Source: an uncultured Clostridia bacterium
Lineage (GTDB): Bacteria > Bacillota > Clostridia > Peptostreptococcales > Anaerovoracaceae
Direction: 5' to 3'
Length of the DNA stretch: 60,426 nt
Assembly: GCA_947302715.1 (NCBI GenBank)
Contig: CAMYVY010000013.1
Location: 1 to 60,426, forward strand
Below the pieces are notes generated by a model that saw nothing but the letters and a program-made list of their open reading frames with translations, searched no databases and was not told the DNA's origin. Of the stretch, positions 17,958 to 25,905 are shown piece by piece. Position 1 is the stretch's first letter. Each line of letters starts with the position of its first letter. Both the position numbers and the translations under genes were made by a program.

Positions 17958-18819
17958 TTTTTACTTTCTCTCTTGCCGGAATCGCAGCAATAAGCCTTTT
18001 GGTATATTCATGCTGCGGATTCTCAAACACCTCTTCGGTTAAGCCCTCTTCAACGATATCTCCTCGATACATAACCGCCACACGATCGCATAGATGCCTG
18101 ATTACTCTGAGGTCGTGACTTATCAATAGAATCCCGATTCCGTAATTCTCGCTTACGCTCTTTAGAAGTTCCAGGATCTGCGCCTGGACGCGAACGTCAA
18201 GCGCTGTCGTTGGTTCATCACAGATGAGAAGCTTCGGATGAATGACCATCGCGGACGCAATCATCGCACGCTGTCTCTGTCCGCCGGAGAGCTGATGCGG
18301 ATACTTGTCGTAGGTTGTCTCGGGATCCGGAAGCCCCACCTTTTCCATCGCATCAAGAGCCAGAGCCTTTCGCTCTTCCTTCGTCTTGTTCGTATGGAGT
18401 TTAAGTGTCTCTTCGATTTGGTAACCCACCTTCATAAGAGGATTAAGGCTCGTCATCGGCTCCTGAAATACGACTCCGATCGACCGTCCCTGGATGCTTC
18501 GCATTTCCTCTCTGGAGCAATTCCTGAGATCCTTTCCGTCAAAGAGAATCTCACCATCCATCTCGACATTGTATCTTTCGATGAGTCCCGAAATCGCCAT
18601 TGCAGTTACGGTCTTTCCGCTTCCGGATTCACCGACCAGGCCAAGCCTTTCGCCGCGGGCCATTCTGAGGTCGATACCGTGAACAGCTTCTTTTCCGGTC
18701 GAAATGAATTTGACCTTTAGGTCCTTGATGTCGAGCATCGTGGGTCTTTGGTCGTCGGGAATATTTCTTATCTGAGAATTCACCGCATCTTTGATTCTTC
18801 CTACTATATTATCAGCCAT
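17947..18819 (-). CDS. Peptide ABC importer ATPase (OppD/DppD type)
   Basis: A 290-residue ATPase pairing with the OppF-like protein. Walker A is [12 protein letters not shown], the signature is [12 protein letters not shown] and Walker B is [12 protein letters not shown]. It stops after [15 protein letters not shown] plus about ten residues, without the cysteine-rich C-terminal tail found in longer OppD/DppD proteins. The ATG at 18819 is chosen since GGGAGG lies 8 bases upstream; the GTG three codons earlier would abut that site. The start overlaps the end of the permease gene. Confidence 0.9.
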   Translation of the reverse strand: MADNIVGRIKDAVNSQIRNIPDDQRPTMLDIKDLKVKFISTGKEAVHGIDLRMARGERLGLVGESGSGKTVTAMAISGLIERYNVEMDGEILFDGKDLRNCSREEMRSIQGRSIGVVFQEPMTSLNPLMKVGYQIEETLKLHTNKTKEERKALALDAMEKVGLPDPETTYDKYPHQLSGGQRQRAMIASAMVIHPKLLICDEPTTALDVRVQAQILELLKSVSENYGIGILLISHDLRVIRHLCDRVAVMYRGDIVEEGLTEEVFENPQHEYTKRLIAAIPAREKVKNEA

Positions 18820-19615
18820 TGCGCTCACCTCCCAGACCTTCGCCCAAGAGCCCGAAGCCCAGAATCAAAAGTATTATCACGATACCTGTGGAGATTGCGT
18901 ACCAAGGCGCGCTCGAAAGATATCCCTGCGCCTCGTTCAGCATTCTGCCAAGGCTCGGATCCGGCGGCTGCACGCCCACACCCAGGAAGCTCATCGATGC
19001 CTCTGCAAGCACCGCATTATTAAAACCGATAGCTATCGACGAGAGCAGGACCGGAACTATATTCGGAAGTATATGAACAAACAAAATTCTAAAATCCCCT
19101 GCTCCCATAAGCCTTGCGTTTCTCACGTAGTCGGTGTTCTTTTGACGAGCGACCTCGGTTCTTACCAAACGCGCAAAACTTGGAATGAACAGTATTCCGA
19201 GTGCAAGGATTATGTTATACTTGCCGCCTCCAAAGATTGCAATCAGCACCAGCGCAAGCAGTATGCTCGGGAAAGCGAGAATAGTATCATTAACTCGCAT
19301 CAGGATTTCATCGAGCCAACCGCCGTAATATCCGGTTATCAGACCGATTATTATTCCAACGATTAGGCCTATCGCAACTGTCGTAGCCGCGATGAGGAAG
19401 GTCGCTCCCGCGCCCTCTACAACTCGCGAAAAGATATCTCTTCCGAAATTATCGGTTCCAAAGAGATGCGAAAAGCTGGGGCCTTGCATCTTCTCCGCAC
19501 CGCTCATTTTGTTCGGGTCGTACGGAGTCCAGAATAGTCCGATGATAATCACCAGCAGCATGATTCCCGTTATTATGGCGCCGGCCTTGAAATGTGAATT
19601 GGTTCCTTTGATCAT
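18812..19615 (-). CDS. Peptide ABC importer permease (OppC/DppC type)
   Basis: A 267-residue inner-membrane permease. An N-terminal helix is followed by GTDNFGRDIFSRVVEGA, typical of DppC, and then the binding-protein-dependent permease domain with the ATPase-coupling loop near VRNARLMGAGDFRILFVHILPN. The last residues (GLLGEGL) match the conserved family end. It has an excellent ribosome site (AGGAGGCGCC) and follows oppB by 8 bases. Confidence 0.92.
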   Translation of the reverse strand: MIKGTNSHFKAGAIITGIMLLVIIIGLFWTPYDPNKMSGAEKMQGPSFSHLFGTDNFGRDIFSRVVEGAGATFLIAATTVAIGLIVGIIIGLITGYYGGWLDEILMRVNDTILAFPSILLALVLIAIFGGGKYNIILALGILFIPSFARLVRTEVARQKNTDYVRNARLMGAGDFRILFVHILPNIVPVLLSSIAIGFNNAVLAEASMSFLGVGVQPPDPSLGRMLNEAQGYLSSAPWYAISTGIVIILLILGFGLLGEGLGGERNG

Positions 19616-19623
19616 GGCGCCTC

Positions 19624-20565
19624 CTAACCCAGTCTCACTCTGGGGTCAATGTATTGTGTTACAATGTCCGCCAGGTAATTCATGAATACAACAACGAAGG
19701 CGATTATCACGACGATGCATTGTGCAACGGGAAAGTCCCTGTTGCCGATGCTCGTTATCAAAAGTCGTCCGAGTCCCGGGAGCGCGAAAACCTGCTCCAC
19801 AACTATGGAACCGGCGACGATGTCAGCCAGCGTCATGGCAATATAGGTAACCGCAGGTAGCAGCGCGTTTCTGAGAACGTGGTCTCTGATTACGTTCCAA
19901 CGCGAATTCCCGCGGCTGTATGCTGTTCTGACATAGTCCTTGTCCATCTCGTCCTGAATGGACGCCTGAAGGAGCTTTGCTGTCTTGGCTGCCTTGGGAA
20001 GAGAAATCGCAAGCGCAGGGAAAATCAAGTAAAGCAGGCCTCGACCGAAGTCTTCTGAGATGGGCACGTAATAGCCCGGAGTGAAGAGTTTCAGAACCAA
20101 GCCAAAGATATACGCGAGAAGCATACCAAGGAAAAATGGCGGAATCGCCATGAGTACCTGATTTAGAACTACGCTGATTCTTCTAAAGATGGGACTTTGA
20201 TAGCGGACCATGATTATTCCGAGGGGAATGCTAATCACGGTAACGATGATCCACGAAAGAAGAGAAAGGACCGCAGTCAAAGCGATCTTCCCGTGAAGAA
20301 CTTCACTAACCGGCAGGAAATAGCTATAGCTCATTCCGAGATCGCCGGTCACAAGACCTTTGAGCCATCTGAAATAGCGTTCCAGAATGTTGCCATTAAG
20401 GCCGAGCTGCTCTCTTAGGGCCTCCGCTCTTTCCGGCGTATAGTCAGTTCCGAGGATCTTCGTCGTCGGGTCCCCGGGAATAATTTGAAAGGCCAAAAAA
20501 GCCAAAAGGGATATAAGAATTAATGTTATTATCAATATCCCCGTTTTCTTTAATATGTATTTCAT
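19624..20565 (-). CDS. Peptide ABC importer permease (OppB/DppB type)
   Basis: A 313-residue permease with N-terminal helix, the GDP and LREQLGLNGNILERYFRWLKG pattern of DppB, and the coupling loop DYVRTAYSRGNSRWNVIRDHVLRNALLP. It ends with NYLADIVTQYIDPRVR, the standard DppB end. Unlike oppC, its ATG has no clear purine-rich ribosome site, and it begins only 10 bases after the hairpin cluster that separates it from oppA. Expression of the membrane and ATPase genes may thus be set below that of oppA. Confidence 0.92.
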   Translation of the reverse strand: MKYILKKTGILIITLILISLLAFLAFQIIPGDPTTKILGTDYTPERAEALREQLGLNGNILERYFRWLKGLVTGDLGMSYSYFLPVSEVLHGKIALTAVLSLLSWIIVTVISIPLGIIMVRYQSPIFRRISVVLNQVLMAIPPFFLGMLLAYIFGLVLKLFTPGYYVPISEDFGRGLLYLIFPALAISLPKAAKTAKLLQASIQDEMDKDYVRTAYSRGNSRWNVIRDHVLRNALLPAVTYIAMTLADIVAGSIVVEQVFALPGLGRLLITSIGNRDFPVAQCIVVIIAFVVVFMNYLADIVTQYIDPRVRLG

Positions 20566-20575
20566 ATCTATTTAA

Positions 20576-20782
20576 GGCGTATACAGGTAACAGCCCGGAT
20601 AGCTGGTCCTCAGCAATCCTTCAAACTCTTGCTTCGCTGTCGCTCGCAAATCGTTATACGAATTGTGGCTAGCCAATCGAGCTTCGCTCTCTTGGGCCAC
20701 AATTTCGTAGCTAATTCCCTCGAAGCATAGCTTCGGGAAAGTTTGCTTGCGGAGGCTGCCCAAACTGTTCCTGTATACGCTC
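20576..20782. repeat. Nested hairpin cluster between oppA and oppB
   Basis: A 207-base non-coding block with an outer inverted repeat, GGCGTATACAGGTAACAG against CTGTTCCTGTATACGC. Inside are a stem of TACGAATTGTGGC with GCCACAATTTCGTA (20657-20709) capped by GAGCTTCGCTC, and a stem TTCCCTCGAAGC/GCTTCGGGAA (about 20716-20740). It lies in the opp transcript between oppA and oppB. It may act as an mRNA stabiliser, processing site or attenuator, or may be a small dispersed palindromic element. A 63-codon frame crosses it but matches no protein pattern. Confidence 0.75.
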
Positions 20783-20850
20783 TAACTACATAATTCGAAA
20801 TGTTTTATCGAAAATGATTTTGGTACTTAACCTTAATACGGTATTGGTGC

Positions 20851-22407
20851 TTACTCGGTCTTGTAAATTGTCGAGAAGTCACAGACGTAGAGCGGATAGA
20901 ACTTGAAGCCCTCGTATCCCTTTGCCAGTGCAACAAAGGATGCTACGTCCTGAATATAGACGTTTGCTGCTTCCTCAGTGAGGATCTTTTCACATTCCTT
21001 GAATGCGGCAGTCTGTGCAGCGTCGTCAGTTGTGGACATTGCTTCTTTGAACTTTTCGTCATATGCAGGGCTGTTGAAGTTAATCATGTTCTTTCCGTTG
21101 TCGGACTGGAATCTTGCCAGTAGGTCAGAAGCTGCAACGCCGTGAGCATCAAAGCTTACGATGGTGGCTTCGAACTGTCTGCCGCGATATGTTTCCTCGA
21201 GCCAGGTTGCCCATTCGACCTGATTGATCTTTGCGTTTACGCCGATCTGTTTGAGCTGCTCAACTATTACCTGGGCGGTGTCCACATGCTGCTGCATGCT
21301 GGATGGAACAGTGATCGTGAATTCAAGGTCGCTCTTTCCTGCTTCAGCAAGGAGTTCTTTGGCTTTGTCCGGGTCATATGGATAGAAGTTTGTAAGCTCA
21401 TCCATGAAGTATTTCTTGAATGCAGGGAACATGCTGCTTCCGAGAAGCGTTCCGTGTCCATCGAAAGCGATGTCCAGGATTTCCTGCTGGTTGATACCAT
21501 AATTGAGTGCCTGACGAACCTTTACGTCGGTGAAAGGCTCGAAGGAATTGTTCAGATAAAGTGCCTGTACAGCATTGCTGCTTCCCTCGAGGATATTCAT
21601 GTCAGGGAGTTCGTTTACCTGGCTGGAAATAAGGTGTGTAGCCATCTGGACTGCGCCGGACTTGAGGCTTGTTACCAGGGTTTCGGCATTGTCGATTACC
21701 TTTAGGGTTACCTTGTCGAGGTACGCAGGCTCGCCCCAATAATCCTCGAACTTCTCGAATACGATGCTCTCGAGAACGGTTCTGGATGCAAGCTTAAACG
21801 GACCTGTGCCAACTGCTTCAGTTGCAGGATCGATTCCCTCCGGGATAATTGCCGTTGTAACATGTGCCAGGAATTCTGCGTCCGGTGCGGACAGAGTTAC
21901 GGTTATCGTTCTTGTTGTATCGTCAGCTTCGACTGCTGCGATACCTGCAACGTCGCTGACCAGCGGTTCGCCGCCGAGCAGGCCTGCTGCTCTTGATAGA
22001 GAATAAACTACGTCCTTGGTCGTTACTTCATTTCCATTGTGGAATTTGATACCTTCTCTAAGGACGAATTTGTATACGTCAGCGGTATCGTTTACCTCAT
22101 AGCTTTCAGCAACTGCAGGAACGATGTTTCCTTCGGAGTCAGGCTTTACCAAGCCTTCAAAGACATTAAACAGGACCTCTCTTGTTCCCGCGGACGATGA
22201 TGATACGTGGGGATCAAGACTTGCGTCCAGGTCGTTCGTGACACCTACTATCAGTTCTCCTCCCATTACGGGTTCACCTGATGTAGTCTCACCTTCTGAG
22301 TTTCCGCCACCATTTTCGTTTTCTTCCTTCGGTGTATTTCCCGCACATGCTGCCAGTGAAATCACCAGGATCAGTGAAAGAACGATTGCGAAAATTCTTT
22401 TTTTCAT
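20851..22407 (-). CDS. Peptide ABC importer substrate-binding lipoprotein (OppA/DppA type)
   Basis: A 518-residue extracellular binding protein (SBP family 5) anchored by lipid. The signal peptide ends at the lipobox SLAAC (Cys21), followed by an acidic Gly/Asn linker. Family motifs include GTGPFKL, YKFVLREGIKFHNG near residue 100, and VRQALNYGINQQEIL around 290. The start is the ATG at 22407, 8 bases after AGGAG; the reading frame continues upstream for 82 more codons only because the leader repeats contain no stop in this frame. It is the first gene of the operon and is followed by a hairpin cluster, which fits higher expression than the downstream genes. Confidence 0.93.
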   Translation of the reverse strand: MKKRIFAIVLSLILVISLAACAGNTPKEENENGGGNSEGETTSGEPVMGGELIVGVTNDLDASLDPHVSSSSAGTREVLFNVFEGLVKPDSEGNIVPAVAESYEVNDTADVYKFVLREGIKFHNGNEVTTKDVVYSLSRAAGLLGGEPLVSDVAGIAAVEADDTTRTITVTLSAPDAEFLAHVTTAIIPEGIDPATEAVGTGPFKLASRTVLESIVFEKFEDYWGEPAYLDKVTLKVIDNAETLVTSLKSGAVQMATHLISSQVNELPDMNILEGSSNAVQALYLNNSFEPFTDVKVRQALNYGINQQEILDIAFDGHGTLLGSSMFPAFKKYFMDELTNFYPYDPDKAKELLAEAGKSDLEFTITVPSSMQQHVDTAQVIVEQLKQIGVNAKINQVEWATWLEETYRGRQFEATIVSFDAHGVAASDLLARFQSDNGKNMINFNSPAYDEKFKEAMSTTDDAAQTAAFKECEKILTEEAANVYIQDVASFVALAKGYEGFKFYPLYVCDFSTIYKTE

Positions 22408-22459
22408 TTTCATTTCTCCTTTAATCCGATATTCGATTGTATTCCCTTCCGGTATCCGT

Positions 22460-22620
22460 TCAGAAAATCGTTTCGGACTCTGTTTCGATACTTGTTTCGA
22501 AATCCGTTTCGGACTCTGTTTCGATACCTGTTTCGAAATCCGTTTCAGACTCTGTCTCGATACCTGTTTCGAAATCCGTTCCCAAATCCGTTCCGAAATT
22601 CGTTCCAGATCCCGTCTCGG
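22460..22620. repeat. 36-bp tandem repeats in the opp leader
   Basis: Three good copies of a 36-bp unit start at about 22467 (35 bp), 22502 and 22538, and a degenerate fourth starts at 22574. Each holds several TTTCG or TTTCGAAATCCG modules, so the unit is itself built from 9-12 bp parts. The block lies between the promoter and the oppA ribosome site and so is transcribed as 5' untranslated RNA. Confidence 0.85.
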
Positions 22621-22626
22621 GGTTGC

Positions 22627-22658
22627 GGGGTATTGGCCTATCGGGAGGTCCAATCCCC
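22627..22658 (-). promoter_or_regulatory. Strong stem-loop at the 5' end of the opp transcript
   Basis: On the minus strand GGGGATTGG-CCT pairs with AGG-CCAAT-CCCC around a CCCGAT loop. It begins within about 10 bases of the predicted start point, where a stem can protect RNA from 5' decay. There is no T-run, so it is not a terminator. Confidence 0.65.
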
Positions 22659-22671
22659 TATTTTCGGGGAA

Positions 22672-22700
22672 ATAGTAGCATTTTCACATACCAATGTCAA
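22672..22700 (-). promoter_or_regulatory. opp operon promoter
   Basis: Minus strand: TTGACA, a 17-base spacer, TACTAT. The predicted start point is near 22665, giving a leader of about 255 bases ahead of oppA. One of the best promoter matches in the window. Confidence 0.85.
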
Positions 22701-22863
22701 GTGAATTTTTCTTCAGAATTTGCAGCAATTCCCTTCGGTGGTTTTATAGCAAGTACGCAGTGTCAAGACACCTTCTTTGTGACTATTTATCACATCCTCA
22801 AATGCAACACTAAGCCATATTCTTAACTACTTGCAGATATTTCAGGCAAGCCTGAGCACCAAC

Positions 22864-23501
22864 GTGTACCACACCCTTGTTTTTTGAGCCTTTGGTACAT
22901 GGATTACCCTCGAAACCCCTTTGGTGGTACACAAAACTACCTGTGTTCAGCTTGTTCTGTGTACCACGCCCTTGTTTTTCCAGCCTTTGGTACATGGATT
23001 ACCTCCCAAACCCCTTTGGTGGTACACGAAACCACCTGTGTTTTGCCTGTTCTGTGTACCACACCCTTGTTTTTCGAGCCTTTGGTACATGGATTACCCC
23101 CAAAACCCCTTTGGTGGTACACAAAACCACCTCTGTTCAGCCTGTTATGTGTACCACGCCCTTGTTTTTCGACCCGTTGGTACATGGATTACCCTCAAAA
23201 CCCCTTTGGTGGTACACGAAACCAACTGTGTTCTGCCTGTTCTGTGTACCACACCCTTGTTTTTCAAGCCTTTGGTACATGGATTACCCTCAAAACCCTT
23301 TGGTGGTACACGAAACTACCTGTGTTCAGCTTGTTCTGTGTACCACACCCTTGTTTTTCGAGCCGTTGGTACATGGATTACCCTCGAAACCCCTTTGGTG
23401 GTACACGAAACTACCTGTGTTCAGCCTGTTCTGTGTACCACGCCCTTGTTTTTCGAGCCGTTGGTACATGGATTACCCTCGAAACCCCTTTGGTGGTACA
23501 C
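22864..23501. repeat. Seven-copy tandem array of a 95-bp palindrome-ended unit
   Basis: Units start at 22864, 22959, 23054, 23149, 23244, 23338 and 23433. Each begins with GTGTACCAC and after 69 bases ends with its perfect reverse complement GTGGTACAC, followed by a 26-bp linker; unit five is one base shorter. An internal GGTACATGGATTACC is kept in all copies, and GGTACAT could pair with the left arm instead of the right one. Copies differ at only a few positions. The array fills the gap between the end of mscS and the opp promoter. The 23502-23582 stretch after it shows no recognisable feature. A partial copy occurs at 1-56. Confidence 0.92.
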
Positions 23502-23582
23502 AGATTAGCTACTTTACGAAATGATAAGATGCGAAGCACCCCAAAGAAAATGGCATAGCCATTACTGACCATGCCATTGGTT

Positions 23583-23690
23583 TATCTGAGCACGTTTTCT
23601 GAATACGTTTTCTGAACACGTTTTCTGAGCACGTTTGCTAATCTTCTTTTGGTATGCGTTTACTGATGTACGTTTACTGATGTACGTTTA
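23583..23690. repeat. 13-14 bp tandem repeats running out of the mscS 3' end
   Basis: On the minus strand the last mscS codons and stop (GTAAACGTACATCAGTAA) are copied as AAACGTACATCAGT, followed after a short break by four copies of AAACGTGCTCAGA-like units. The stop codon is formed inside the repeat. Confidence 0.8.
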
Positions 23691-24477
23691 CATTGGTTGT
23701 TGGTGCCGGGCCTCCGAATCCTGCTTCGCCGAGGGCTGCCGGGATTGCCTTCATCAGGTCAAAGTAAACATCCCAATAGTTCTCGCTCTTGGTCCATGCA
23801 CGTGCTGTGTAGGAAAGTCCTCCCGGAACTCCTTCCAGCGGTGATGCGAACGGAGCCGGATCCTGTAGGACCAAGTCGTTTTTGCTCATGGTGCTCTCCA
23901 TGAGTTCCTTTACCTGGTTGATGTCGCAGCCGCCCGAAACGTTGAACTTGAGGTCAACTCTTCTCTTTTCTTCGGCGCTGAAGTTCTGGATATTGGAGTT
24001 CATCAGTGAGCCGTTAGGAATTGTGATTTCCTTGTTGTCGAGGCTGTTTAGGACTGTGTAGAAAAGGTTCAGGTCCTTAACAACACCTTCGTCACCTGCT
24101 GCTACGATGTAATCTCCAACCTTGAATGGTCTAAAGAACATGAGCATGATTCCGCCCGCCAAGTTTCCGAGAGATCCCTGCATCGCCATACCAACTGCTA
24201 CGCCGCATGTTGCGAGTACAGCTACAACGGATGCCATTGGAACACCAAGTACGCTTATAATTGAAAGAACAAGTACAACGGTTAGCACGATCTTGATCAG
24301 GTTTCCAAGGAAAGACCTCGTTGTTGCGTCGAGTTTATCCATGGCCTTGGTGCCCATAATCATGTTGGTTACCTTTTTTACAACAATGGATCCGATGATC
24401 CAGATTAGTAGGGCAAGAATTAGTTTGCTACCTGCAGTCGTTGCAATTTCAACTGCTTTGTTCATGAATTCATTCAT
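23674..24477 (-). CDS. Small-conductance mechanosensitive channel (MscS family)
   Basis: A 267-residue MscS-type channel that releases solutes on hypo-osmotic shock. Three membrane helices are followed by the pore-lining TM3 pattern GVAVGMAMQGSLGNLAGGIMLMFFRPFKVGDYI, then the beta domain with IPNGSLMNSNIQNFS. The C-terminal alpha/beta part ends in NVNVHQ, encoded within short repeats that continue past the stop. AGGAGG lies 7 bases before the ATG. It is downstream of ftcD on the same strand, after a 366-base repeat-filled gap. Confidence 0.93.
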   Translation of the reverse strand: MNEFMNKAVEIATTAGSKLILALLIWIIGSIVVKKVTNMIMGTKAMDKLDATTRSFLGNLIKIVLTVVLVLSIISVLGVPMASVVAVLATCGVAVGMAMQGSLGNLAGGIMLMFFRPFKVGDYIVAAGDEGVVKDLNLFYTVLNSLDNKEITIPNGSLMNSNIQNFSAEEKRRVDLKFNVSGGCDINQVKELMESTMSKNDLVLQDPAPFASPLEGVPGGLSYTARAWTKSENYWDVYFDLMKAIPAALGEAGFGGPAPTTNVNVHQ

Positions 24478-24557
24478 CTCATTTCCTCCTGTGAATAAAG
24501 TTGTGCTATTCTATCATATTTTGTGCACTATTATGTTACTAATCACAAATATCTGCT

Positions 24558-24830
24558 TCAGCAAAGCTGTCTCATCAAAGATAAACCCATCAAAAATGCC
24601 ACGGCAGATATGTCGCGGCAATGCTACTTCAGCAAAGCTGTCTCATCAAAGATAACCCATCAAAAATGCCACGGCAGATATGTCGCGGCAAAGCTAATTC
24701 ATCAATGATATTGCATCAATGATATTGCGGCAATGCTAATTCATCAAAGCTGTCTCATCAAAGATAACCCATCAAAAATGCCACGGCAGATATGTCGCGG
24801 CAATGCTAACTCATCAATGATATTTCATCA
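24558..24830. repeat. ~70-bp direct repeats between ftcD and mscS
   Basis: Three copies, starting at 24558, 24629 and 24741, of a unit made of GCAAAGCTGTCTCATCAAAG, AACCCATCAAAAATGCC, ACGGCAGATATGTCGCGGCA and a short tail. Between copies two and three are shorter runs of ATCAATGATATTGC. TGCC and GGCA flank an imperfect palindrome. The 24478-24557 stretch ahead of it holds only the mscS ribosome site and the upstream leader. Confidence 0.85.
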
Positions 24831-24843
24831 AAGATCGTGACCT

Positions 24844-25740
24844 TTACAGGAGGTGATTTTCGATAACCTGGATTTCGGGCTTGAAGTCCTCGATTTGGAG
24901 ATAGTATTCCGCAGTATCGAGGAATGCCTGCATGGGAGCAAGGCCGATAAGTTCGGAGCCAACGACAGAAACGCCGTACATCTTGGCCTCGGCCTTTACG
25001 AGTTCCATGACTCTGTAGAGTGGGGTCACCGCATAGTCAGTCATGTTGATTGAGACCTGGGCGATGTTTCTGTCCTCGAGCATGACGCCCATGGCCTTAA
25101 CCGCATGAAGACCGCCGCTGGACTCTCTGATTATTTTTCCGATTTTTTCGGCAATGCTTAGATCCGAAGTCCCAAGGTTTATGTTATACGCGATTAGTGG
25201 CGGCCTGGCGCCTACGCATACGGCACCGCCCGTCGGATGGATTCTTTGACCACCAAAGTCGGGAATCCAGTCGGGGTCCTTGACCTTTTCAGCCATACCC
25301 TCGAACTGGCCTTTTCTGATTGCTGCAAGATTTTGTCTGTGCGGAGCTGTCGCCGATTTCTCGTATAAAAAGACCGGTAGATCCGCTTCCTTGGCGATGC
25401 GCTCTCCGACTCTGTTCGAAAGCTCAACGCATTCATCCATCGTCATGTCTTTCAGCGGAATGAACGGCATCACGTCGACGCAACCCATCCTGGGGTGAGC
25501 GCCCTCGTGCTTAGTAAGATCGATTAATTCGACAGTCTTCTTGGCGAGCTTGACGCTTGCATCTTCAACAGCTTCCGGGCTCCCCATATATGTAATTACT
25601 GTTCGGTTGTGATCCTCGTCGGACGAATAATCCAGGAGCGTGCAGCCGGGGGTCGTTCTAATTTCATCGATACAAGCCTCGATGATATCTTTGTTTCTAC
25701 CCTCGCTTATATTAGGTACGCTTTCGACAATCTTCGCCAT
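24844..25740 (-). CDS. ftcD: Glutamate formimidoyltransferase
   Basis: A 298-residue protein equal to the N-terminal, transferase half of FtcD. It moves the formimino group from formiminoglutamate to tetrahydrofolate, releasing glutamate. It opens with the family signature KIVESVPNISEGRN and has DEDHNRTVITYMG and HEGAHPRMGCVDVMPFIP with the active-site His. The AAAGGAG ribosome site is strong. It lies downstream of fchA, and the two single-domain proteins together do what the fused animal enzyme does. Confidence 0.94.
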   Translation of the reverse strand: MAKIVESVPNISEGRNKDIIEACIDEIRTTPGCTLLDYSSDEDHNRTVITYMGSPEAVEDASVKLAKKTVELIDLTKHEGAHPRMGCVDVMPFIPLKDMTMDECVELSNRVGERIAKEADLPVFLYEKSATAPHRQNLAAIRKGQFEGMAEKVKDPDWIPDFGGQRIHPTGGAVCVGARPPLIAYNINLGTSDLSIAEKIGKIIRESSGGLHAVKAMGVMLEDRNIAQVSINMTDYAVTPLYRVMELVKAEAKMYGVSVVGSELIGLAPMQAFLDTAEYYLQIEDFKPEIQVIENHLL

Positions 25741-25762
25741 TACTTTTTCTCCTTTACTATTA

Positions 25763-25905
25763 AATCAAAGTCGTGCTCCACTATCATTCGATATTCAAAG
25801 TCGCGCTTCGCTATCATTCGAAAATCAAAATCGCGCTTCGTTATCATTCGATATTCAAAGTCGCGCTTCGCTATCATTCGAAAATCAAAGTCGCGCTTCT
25901 ATCTC
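25763..25905. repeat. 30-bp tandem repeats at the fchA 3' end
   Basis: Five 30-bp units of the type TCAAAGTCGCGCTTCGCTATCATTCG plus AAAA or ATAT, the last merging with the fchA coding end. Each unit starts with TCA, so on the minus strand every copy carries the GCGCGACTTTGA that encodes the final Ala-Arg-Leu and stop of FchA. Confidence 0.85.

Noticed and set aside
20572..20763. 63-residue minus-strand gene
   Set aside because: It lies wholly within the hairpin cluster and has no ribosome site or protein pattern.
22414..22653. N-terminal extension of OppA
   Set aside because: It is translated leader repeat sequence; the signal peptide and ribosome site place the start at 22407.
22864..23501. 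CRISPR array
   Set aside because: The unit is 95 bp, both the 69-bp element and the 26-bp linker are conserved among copies, and no cas gene is nearby.
22877..23558. Long plus-strand reading frames over the 95-bp array
   Set aside because: All three frames are open because the unit lacks stops; the products are repetitive, and no ribosome site or family pattern is seen.
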